64,000 nt of DNA from Leptospiraceae bacterium (GTDB lineage Bacteria > Spirochaetota > Leptospiria > Leptospirales > Leptospiraceae). The stretch lies in NCBI GenBank assembly GCA_024233835.1, contig JACKPC010000004.1, positions 122,001-186,000 on the forward strand, read 5' to 3'. Every line of letters begins with the position of its first letter. Within the stretch, counting starts at the first letter, position 1. Below are positions 10,001-16,258 of the stretch, in pieces. Below the pieces are notes generated by a model. The model ran no database searches. It was not told the origin of the DNA and saw nothing but the letters and a program-made list of their open reading frames with translations. The position numbers were made by a program, and so were the translations under genes.

Positions 10001-10092
10001 TCAATTAAATCTCTTAGATTTAGAACATCTTCACGATTACTAGAATGAAAAACTGTTTTTCTTGGGGTGCATAGGTGTTGGATTGTATTCAT
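7003..10092 (-). CDS. DUF499 AAA+ ATPase of defence cassette
   Basis: This 1029-residue protein has a Walker A motif (AMGGGKTH, GGGKT at 76-80) and a Walker B motif (LLILLDELPPYFE, D172), followed by a long region typical of DUF499. A chitobiase-C-like beta segment (ITYTLDGSNP...YSEPF) lies in the last quarter. DUF499 proteins are the large ATPases of DUF499/DUF3780/DUF1156 systems and are thought to power DNA handling next to the methylase. It is the first gene of the operon. The 250 bases before it separate it from the mobile-element genes and must hold the promoter, though no clear -35/-10 pair stands out. Confidence 0.85.
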   Translation of the reverse strand: MNTIQHLCTPRKTVFHSSNREDVLNLRDLIENKIDTKTFFEENYITSGMEILLQNAIERFQKKSDVGLIKLTQAMGGGKTHNMIALGLLAKNPELRKNITVNSKTIEYKDDVRVVAFSGRETDAKYGIWGEIARQLGKFEELNDYYSPLQAPGEATWTKLLQDEKPLLILLDELPPYFETAASKVIGNSDLGVVTTAAIANLLVAVTKSELSNVLIVISDLKASYEGGSEKLNSAIANISKEVGRTALNLEPVKLNTDEIYHILRKKLFQTIPDIAEIKEIANAYGKEIQKAYQMEYLTRPYHEFSAHVEQSYPFHPSVKDLYARFKENSGFNQTRGLIKLLRSVVASIFSEKRKNEKIYLLSPQHFDLNDDVIYNQVVNINESLNNAISKDIAAKGNSQAEELDSGKDRKDHKDTATIIFISSLANIPNAVRGLHEYEVLLYLCEPERDITFIKNSVLSALRTNCWYLHLDREGRFLFKDTQNILAGINTRIQSYNPETNRKELRKMLKKLFNPEVGDVYQEIHELKDLTSIQLNSEKVSLLICEPKPEGGNHPDINEFYENQLFKNRVLFLTGEKSGMDSLLKQAARVKAIHEVIDDMDRESIPKTDPQYKDAFELKDKFYANFYSATRETFTLLIFPFSTGLRNADITMQFSENQYNGEEQIRSVLLEKQKFTNDIDSDTFRKKCETRLFTHQQMEWKEIKNRAATQTGWQWHKDDTLDKLKDKMLRQDKWRLQGKYLDKGPFPPPETRVIVEQVRRDEKTGACTLKLKPENGDKVYYEYNKEPTSSSSQIIDFTAFPTSEMNVYFLCIDSYGKHPQGKVEHWQNELKLKYKKIQTGGLLSVELESIPSSSEITYTLDGSNPLELGTTYSEPFKIESSCLLLAIAKKDGILSNNLSVRLDPATNQDEFEIDKTKELLWDKKYSFTETSEVFAYIDKLKKESILVSRVEIYISTENSDDWIDINYGKRSFISGEKLEKVVNALRESLNGGFSKVSLDVFHMKFKDGQSFLDWVNSEKAEYKAEEIQQ

Positions 10093-10342
10093 ATATTGAT
10101 TTTCCAGTATTTTAGTCTGATTAATACTTTTCTTTATATTTTATTTGTATGAGAAAGAGCTCTAAAAAACAAGTATTAAATGCAAGAAAATTTTTCTAAA
10201 TTTCTTAAAATATGTAATTATGATCAAAAACTATACCTTTTCTTGAAAACTTCCCTATATAATTTACAAATTGCCTTTTAATCCTACCTTCCCCGCAGGT
10301 GCTCAATACCAAGCCTTCCGGAAGTAAATATCCTCATACAAT
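10093..10342. other. AT-rich intergenic spacer between defence operon and mobile-element genes
   Basis: No open frame of note on either strand. A short palindrome CTTCCGGAAG lies near 10316-10325. The spacer must contain the promoter for the DUF499 operon on the minus strand, but several weak TTGnnn/TAnnnT pairs compete and I cannot choose one. It may also mark the left border of the mobile element; no matching attachment repeat was found. Confidence 0.35.
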
Positions 10343-11149
10343 TCAAAAAATCACACCCGCATAGGCAATGTATTTTCTATTTATGAAGTTTTCCTTCAGT
10401 GCTTCTTTGTCCATAATAGAAAAATTCACCGATTGGTGTGTGGTATCGATGAGCTTGATATGCTGTCTGTCTATGGCCATACAGGAGATAGAATGCGGAC
10501 CCCGTTTCGTTTTCAAATCCCTGTATTTCCGCAGATGAATCACACGACCTTTGTATTGATTGGCAAAATCAATTAGCTTTTCTCCTGGCTGTGAGATTTC
10601 ATCGTAGGAATAGTTTTCGCCCAGGAAAAAATCAAAGAAGGGCTTTGTATTTACCGAGGTAGTTGTGTATTGATTATCGATAAATAACGTGAGTTTGTTT
10701 TTAATTACGGTTCTGTAAAGCTCCGGAATCGAAAGAACCTCCTTTCCCTTCAAAGCATAGTGATTATTAAGAAGGAAAAACAGGGTTAGCAGCTTGCAGG
10801 CTGTATCAGCAATATAATTATTTTGCGAATACGTATATACCTTTAAATCAAAAGCTTTATCTTTGGAAGTTAATGTTCCTGTCTTAATTTCCTCTCCAAC
10901 TTTCCAGCAAATAGAATGAAAGTCAAAGCGGGTATCATGCAAATTTGGTCTTTTGGTCTTTGCCAGATTTTGAAACGCTTCAGTGGAAGCAAGGTAGCAA
11001 AGACCATTGGCGGATGTATACATATCCGGATTCTTTGAACTCAAATCAAAAACCGGTAATGTGAGAGAGGGTTCCGTCTCCCCCTTTGGTTTGGATGAGA
11101 AGAAGTCTATGAGTTCCTGTAAAGTGGTTTCGTTCGATAGTTGCAACAT
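10343..11149 (-). CDS. Unknown protein, possible papain-like cysteine peptidase fold
   Basis: This 268-residue protein is not recognised. A Cys in a helix-starting context (NGLCYLAST, near residue 51) and a late His in a strand (GPHSISCMAID) followed by an acidic strand (IKLIDTTHQ) have the Cys-His-Asp order of papain-like peptidases. That reading is a guess from spacing. No signal peptide or membrane segment is present. It is the last co-directional gene of the mobile element, 14 bases after the 81-residue gene, and is either a virion or host-interaction protein or unrelated to the virion block. Confidence 0.55.
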   Translation of the reverse strand: MLQLSNETTLQELIDFFSSKPKGETEPSLTLPVFDLSSKNPDMYTSANGLCYLASTEAFQNLAKTKRPNLHDTRFDFHSICWKVGEEIKTGTLTSKDKAFDLKVYTYSQNNYIADTACKLLTLFFLLNNHYALKGKEVLSIPELYRTVIKNKLTLFIDNQYTTTSVNTKPFFDFFLGENYSYDEISQPGEKLIDFANQYKGRVIHLRKYRDLKTKRGPHSISCMAIDRQHIKLIDTTHQSVNFSIMDKEALKENFINRKYIAYAGVIF

Positions 11150-11163
11150 TATAAAATCCTTTA

Positions 11164-11409
11164 TTAATTTACTGGTTTTGCATTATCACAGGCTGTAATA
11201 TCTTCCATTTCTGATTTTGATACTACTTCTACAGGGTGTTTCTTCGTCCCGGGTAGATTATCAGAAATGAGATCAATTATATTCTTACTATGCTGTATTG
11301 CCTTTCTGTAATTCTTCTCCGAGTAGGCTTTTTTAGCCTCCTCATAATCATGTAAAAATAGTTCAAGACTTATGAATACTTTCTGAATGTCTTCTTGGTT
11401 CAGTGCCAT
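11164..11409 (-). CDS. Small helical protein, unknown
   Basis: The 81 residues are mostly helical and charged, with no recognised motif. The start at 11409 is supported by an AAAGAGG ribosome site about 7 bases upstream. It overlaps the preceding gene by 47 bases in another frame, which is long for a coupled pair but open in both frames. It belongs to the small-gene run downstream of the coiled-coil gene in the mobile element. No function can be proposed. Confidence 0.6.
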   Translation of the reverse strand: MALNQEDIQKVFISLELFLHDYEEAKKAYSEKNYRKAIQHSKNIIDLISDNLPGTKKHPVEVVSKSEMEDITACDNAKPVN

Positions 11410-11701
11410 TGATTGCCTCTTTCCATGAATTAAAATTATTCACTATATCATCCAGAGTGGAATTGATTTTTGCAAACTCTTCGGTCTTTGCAAAGCTTTT
11501 CCCTATATAAGAATTGAGAAACATTTTATGCTGGGATATAAAGATGTTCGCAAAGTTTTCAGAGTTCTGAAGAAGGAAACAGGAATTGGGTATCAATTCA
11601 TCGTTCACTTTTTTAATAAATTCTCTGAACTGGCTTTTTAATAATGTATTTTCTCTCTTTAAATTTTCTAACTCTTCTTTTATTTCAGTAAGTTCTTCCA
11701 T
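11363..11701 (-). CDS. Small coiled-coil protein, unknown
   Basis: These 112 residues begin with a clear heptad-type helix (residues 1-35, ELTEIKEELENLKREN) followed by a helical region. It lies 4 bases after the 338-residue coiled-coil gene and its 3' end overlaps the next gene by 47 bases. The shared coiled-coil character suggests it may associate with the larger neighbour. It is not recognised otherwise. Confidence 0.6.
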   Translation of the reverse strand: MEELTEIKEELENLKRENTLLKSQFREFIKKVNDELIPNSCFLLQNSENFANIFISQHKMFLNSYIGKSFAKTEEFAKINSTLDDIVNNFNSWKEAINGTEPRRHSESIHKS

Positions 11702-11705
11702 CCTG

Positions 11706-12722
11706 TTATCCTATCTTTAGATTATTTGCATGTTTTTGAATTTCTTCAAACTCTTCATTGGGTAAAGTTTTAGATTCTCCTTTGAAAGCAAAGCTTCGAG
11801 CAATGCTTATACCTGCATCGAGAATATCCGGCATTTTTTCAGAAACCGTTTTCTTAAAAGAGTAATCAAACTCGCTATCCACTTTCCCTGCCTTGAATTT
11901 CTTTTTAATATCTTCAAGCTCTATCTGGTATTTCAAATTACGATTTTCATCTTTTAAATCTTCGATTTCTTCCTGCTTCTTTTCCAATTCAAGTTTTAGA
12001 TTCTTGGTGGAAATATCGGTCTTTTCTGAAAGCACAAGTTTCATGTTCAATTCCTGAATCTTATCTCGAAGTTCTTCTCGTTTCTCTTCTGAATACTTAG
12101 AACTTTCTTTCAGTTCTTTTTTTAATTCTTCATTTTCTCTTTCCAGTTTTTCAATATTTTTCAGTAAGGTTTCTCTGTCTCTTTCACTGAATAAGTTTTC
12201 CCTGCTTTCCTGTCTGGGGTTTAAGGATTGAAAGAGTTGCATCTGTTCTTTCTGTGCAGAAAGAGATTGTTCCAGAAGCTTATTAATATCTACAGAAAAA
12301 GAATAAGCCTCTGAGCTTTTCGGACTTTCGTTTCGTATTGTTGGAACTTCTTCAAACTCTTCTTCCGGTTCTTCATCCTCTTCCGCTTCATTATCGCTGT
12401 ATTGATAAAAGTGGCCATCCCTAATGTTTTCCTGAATCTTATCTACAGAGCCATCTTCATTCACAACGGTAGCAATACCTATGAGTTCATATTTAATGTC
12501 TGTATACTCTGCTTCCGGAAAATCAGATATGAGTTTTTTAAAATTCATATCTTCGAGGTCTTCTTCACGATAGGTAATCCTTCGAAGATTGGAAGATACG
12601 ATCAAGCGGATGCTTTCTTCTTTTTCCAGATCCTCATTTTTAGATTTCCTTCTGGATATATTAGACATTATACCTGCAAAAGTATTGCCTGCTTCACTTC
12701 TCTTACTTGCTTCTACTCCCAT
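11706..12722 (-). CDS. Acidic coiled-coil protein of mobile element
   Basis: This 338-residue protein has a basic N-terminus, an acidic low-complexity stretch around residues 112-127 (EAEEDEEPEEEFEE) and a long coiled coil at about 185-285. The last 50 residues contain a possible amphipathic segment (MPDILDAGISIARSFAFKG). No enzyme motif is visible. It is the first gene after a 326-base non-coding region, so it probably starts its own transcript with the three small genes behind it. A scaffold-like function would fit but is a guess. Confidence 0.65.
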   Translation of the reverse strand: MGVEASKRSEAGNTFAGIMSNISRRKSKNEDLEKEESIRLIVSSNLRRITYREEDLEDMNFKKLISDFPEAEYTDIKYELIGIATVVNEDGSVDKIQENIRDGHFYQYSDNEAEEDEEPEEEFEEVPTIRNESPKSSEAYSFSVDINKLLEQSLSAQKEQMQLFQSLNPRQESRENLFSERDRETLLKNIEKLERENEELKKELKESSKYSEEKREELRDKIQELNMKLVLSEKTDISTKNLKLELEKKQEEIEDLKDENRNLKYQIELEDIKKKFKAGKVDSEFDYSFKKTVSEKMPDILDAGISIARSFAFKGESKTLPNEEFEEIQKHANNLKIG

Positions 12723-13048
12723 ATTATCTCCTTCAAAAAATTATAATCGCAAAATATACGCAAACTCACATGTAAATTTACACAGGATTTGCAGCCAGTT
12801 TGCAAAGATTTTACTCCAATTTTACGTTGTAAAGTCCGGTGAAAGGATAAAATAAGAGAAAAGAAACATACGAAATTTATACTTTTCAACCGGAATCAAC
12901 AAACACCAACGTAGTATTTTACGTTTTTAAATCATTACAGTACCCTTATTTTACGTTTTCAACAGGTACTGAAAACTTCACTTTCATTTTTCAACATACA
13001 TCGACATAGAGTTTTACATTTTTCGACAATCAATCTTCCATATATTTT
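12723..13048. promoter_or_regulatory. Non-coding region with repeated ATTTTACGT motif
   Basis: This is the longest untranslated stretch within the element. The 9-mer ATTTTACGT occurs at 12819-12827, 12916-12924 and 12948-12956, with a degenerate relative near 13011-13019 (GTTTTACAT). A small palindrome GTAAATTTAC lies near 12773-12782. Repeats of this kind are seen at regulator sites and at iteron-type origins. It lies between the helicase gene stop and the start of the coiled-coil gene, so it must at least hold the promoter of the latter. Confidence 0.4.
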
Positions 13049-16000
13049 TCATTCATCTGCTTTTTTACTTGCTTTACTAACTTTGAAGACAGCCTGGGTG
13101 GGCATTCCAAGTTCTATCAATCTTTCAATTACAGAGCGTAAATGTTTACTCTCGAAATAGGTATAAAAGTTTGTATTCGTATTCGGAGACACAAAACCAT
13201 CAGAGTTGGAAAGACTATTTAAAACTTCATCCTGGTAAAAACGGGAAAACTTATTGGCTCTCGGAATAGTCACGAATATAGTATCATCATTGGTTTTTGT
13301 AAAATAAATACTTCCGAGAGTTAAAGGCTTATTCTTATCCAGAATAAAACTTATAATATCATCCACACTGAAGTTTATGAGTTCAAAATCAAAACTTTGA
13401 GGTACAAGGATTCCCTGCTCGGCTCTTCCATCATCAAGAGTAAAGGTAATATATTTTCCTACCTCAAACTCTCCAATCGCTTTGAGTAGATTCCCGGTTA
13501 GAACTTTTCGGTTATTGCCCTTATCCATATATTCAAAAAACTTATCTTCAAAGTCCGGATAATCGTATTGATTCATTTTTTGCAGGGTTTCCTGACCGGC
13601 AATTAACCTGAGATAGTTATTCGTGTTTAGAGTTGCGGTTCCTACAAAATGGAAAGCAAGAGCCGACGGATTGGCCGGAAATTGTTTTTCTTTGGGTGAA
13701 TAGTCTATATGCAAACATCGTAAATATTCAATCTGGTTTGTATCCTTATCAATTAGAATATAGTTAAAACCCGGTCGGAACCTGTTCAGAACATCTCTGT
13801 AGATTTCAAAATTAATTTTATGTCTTTCGCTTTCCTTAATTTCCTGATTATTACTGTAGTATTTTTGAATATTACTCTGCACCCTATTCAATAATTTGTC
13901 TTTATCAAATGCGACATCAGTTCGCAATTCCTCCTGGTACTTCTTTTTGTCATAAGGGATGGTATAGACTCCCATAAAGACGGGATGATTCAGAACATTC
14001 GGGTCATCGGCATCACCTTCAATGATTGTTTTTGAATCAATAAGTCTTGCATTCCAGTTTAAGGTTTTATTATCCAGAGATTTGCCGGAAGCTTCAAACT
14101 CGGCAAGCAAGAGCTGGTATCTGTCTTCTAAATCAGAGTAAATTTCTTCCTGCTGTTTTACAGTAAGTATGGGAAGCCTGCCGGTAAATTTCAAAAATTG
14201 ATTTGTTAGAACTTCTTTCTCGGTTCCGAGCTTCAGAGGATTTCCAAGAAGATTGTTAAGATGAGTATTTTCTACATCATCAGCAAAATCTTTAGTAGCC
14301 TTATCTCCTATTTTATTGGCCATGTCGGTAACTCCAAGTAAAGCCTGATCTTCCTTGTCTATATCTCCCTTCGTATTGGCATTTAAAGAAGAGAGTTTCT
14401 TTCTAAGCATTACAGCAAACCGTTTTGCTGTAGGAATGGGAAGATTCAGCATAATATATTCCGGAAGCTTTACCTGGCCGGTCCGGTGAATACGTCCCAT
14501 CATTTGCACATAAACATTGATGTCCCAGTGAGGTTGAGCCATAAGCATAACTCTCTGCTTTTTATTTGCAAAAGTTTCGGAAGCATGAAGAGAAATGCCC
14601 GTCGCTCCGGAGACATTGATGATAAGAACATCCAGATCTTCATTGTTAAATTGCTTTGTGATTTTTTCGGTTCTCTCTCGTTTACGTTTTACATAGTATC
14701 CTTTATCGTTAATGTGCATTTGACGGCCTGTAATTTCATCCGCCTCTATTCCCGATCTGATAAGCTCATTCTTTACTGTATCAATTACAGAAAGCTTATC
14801 ATCTAATTCTGTGGTTTTTATATCTTTTAAAATCTCATGGTAGAAATCATAGGCAGATACGGCTTTTGTAAACTTTCTAACAAATCGAAAAACATCTTCT
14901 TTTAAGTGACTTGGAAGAATGAAAGCTCTGAGTTCATCTTCTGTTATTCGCTTCTTCTCAATTCCTTTGCGAGTTTTCACATTATAATCGGGAAGCTTCT
15001 TCCATGTTTTGATAAACACGAGATTAAAAGAATCATCTGCTTTGTCATTATGAGCATACAGATCACTGAAGAAGGAATCGTTTGTAGACATCAAACCTAT
15101 TACGACTTTCTTATTTTCTTTTTTTACCAGCTCTTTCGTTTTTTTAATGATAGATTTCGTTTTTAATACGAGATCAATCTGGCTTACCATATTGGTAATT
15201 CTTGAGGAGAAAGGGTTGGATGTTGCCCTTGCCATTTGCGTGTCTCCACCCGAACTTACAGTTCCCGTATCATCCTCTTTCATGCCTTCATTGATTCCCC
15301 CAATGATTCTTTGCTTAACAAAAATATCAAAGAGTAAAATCTTTTGCAGGATTTTAGAAATCTTAGTCCACTCGCTATTTACTCTTTCTTCTTCCCCCGC
15401 TAAAATCTGGTTAGTAAAAAGAGTATCAATCTTTACACCTTCAAAGGAAGTTTCTCTTCGTAAAAGCTGTCCTTCCTGCACCAGCACATTAGAAAGAATA
15501 GATTGTCCGATAGTTCCTGTTTTCTTTAAAATGTTTACAAGCTCCTTTGTAGAAAAAAGGTTCATTACAGTTTTCGGATGATACAAAAGCATATTGTCCG
15601 GACGCTTTGCCCAGGTAGCGGAAAGGAAAACGCAGTTTAAGGAATCTTCTATTAATTCCCGGAAGAAGAAAAAAGAGTTACTCATGTTTCCCGCAGCATT
15701 ATGAGCTTCATCTAAGATTAAAATTGCATCTTTAGCTAAATCTAATAAGAGTCTTTTTTGCCAGTAATGCTTGTCACCGGGTTTATAAGGTTTTTGTATA
15801 TGTGAATTAAATTCAGGGAATTCACGCTGAAATTTTTTTGTATTGAATATATCAATTTCTTTTTCTTGATCATTATTTGTATTCAGGTTGGCTTCTTTGA
15901 TGGCACTGTAAATTTCCATAAACCGTCTTCCACCGAAGCCTCTGTTCACCTGTGAGTAAGTGCAGAATAAGACCGGCTCTTTACTGTAATGGGATGTCTT

Positions 16001-16246
16001 TGAATTATTTGCAAAGTTTACATTGTTATACTGGATTCCTTTTTTATTGATTTCAAATATTTTGAGCTTTTGACTGGATAGAAAGCCAATGCCTTCTAAG
16101 TCACGAACCATATCTGAAAAAAGAGTATTCTTTTCAGTAAAGAACATTACCTTTTTATTATTTAATAAAGCATAGCGTATGATGGAAGCTGCAATCCTTC
16201 CTTTTCCTACTCCAGTTTGATCCGCTATAATTACCGAGTTTCTCAA
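13049..16246 (-). CDS. Strawberry-notch-type superfamily 2 helicase/ATPase
   Basis: This 1065-residue protein starts almost at its Walker A motif (ADQTGVGKGR, GVGKG at 12-16) and has DEAH at 179-182, SATW as motif III and QMMGRIHRTGQV as motif VI. It belongs to the strawberry-notch-like helicases of phages and plasmids, usually linked to a DNA methylase. The start is a TTG at 16246 with a strong GAGGAG site upstream. The methyltransferase frame next to it is in phase, separated only by one TAG and four codons, so this pair equals one long family protein cut in two. Likely roles are DNA translocation or anti-restriction; both are inferred. Confidence 0.85.
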   Translation of the reverse strand: MRNSVIIADQTGVGKGRIAASIIRYALLNNKKVMFFTEKNTLFSDMVRDLEGIGFLSSQKLKIFEINKKGIQYNNVNFANNSKTSHYSKEPVLFCTYSQVNRGFGGRRFMEIYSAIKEANLNTNNDQEKEIDIFNTKKFQREFPEFNSHIQKPYKPGDKHYWQKRLLLDLAKDAILILDEAHNAAGNMSNSFFFFRELIEDSLNCVFLSATWAKRPDNMLLYHPKTVMNLFSTKELVNILKKTGTIGQSILSNVLVQEGQLLRRETSFEGVKIDTLFTNQILAGEEERVNSEWTKISKILQKILLFDIFVKQRIIGGINEGMKEDDTGTVSSGGDTQMARATSNPFSSRITNMVSQIDLVLKTKSIIKKTKELVKKENKKVVIGLMSTNDSFFSDLYAHNDKADDSFNLVFIKTWKKLPDYNVKTRKGIEKKRITEDELRAFILPSHLKEDVFRFVRKFTKAVSAYDFYHEILKDIKTTELDDKLSVIDTVKNELIRSGIEADEITGRQMHINDKGYYVKRKRERTEKITKQFNNEDLDVLIINVSGATGISLHASETFANKKQRVMLMAQPHWDINVYVQMMGRIHRTGQVKLPEYIMLNLPIPTAKRFAVMLRKKLSSLNANTKGDIDKEDQALLGVTDMANKIGDKATKDFADDVENTHLNNLLGNPLKLGTEKEVLTNQFLKFTGRLPILTVKQQEEIYSDLEDRYQLLLAEFEASGKSLDNKTLNWNARLIDSKTIIEGDADDPNVLNHPVFMGVYTIPYDKKKYQEELRTDVAFDKDKLLNRVQSNIQKYYSNNQEIKESERHKINFEIYRDVLNRFRPGFNYILIDKDTNQIEYLRCLHIDYSPKEKQFPANPSALAFHFVGTATLNTNNYLRLIAGQETLQKMNQYDYPDFEDKFFEYMDKGNNRKVLTGNLLKAIGEFEVGKYITFTLDDGRAEQGILVPQSFDFELINFSVDDIISFILDKNKPLTLGSIYFTKTNDDTIFVTIPRANKFSRFYQDEVLNSLSNSDGFVSPNTNTNFYTYFESKHLRSVIERLIELGMPTQAVFKVSKASKKADE

Positions 16247-16258
16247 AAATATTCTCCT

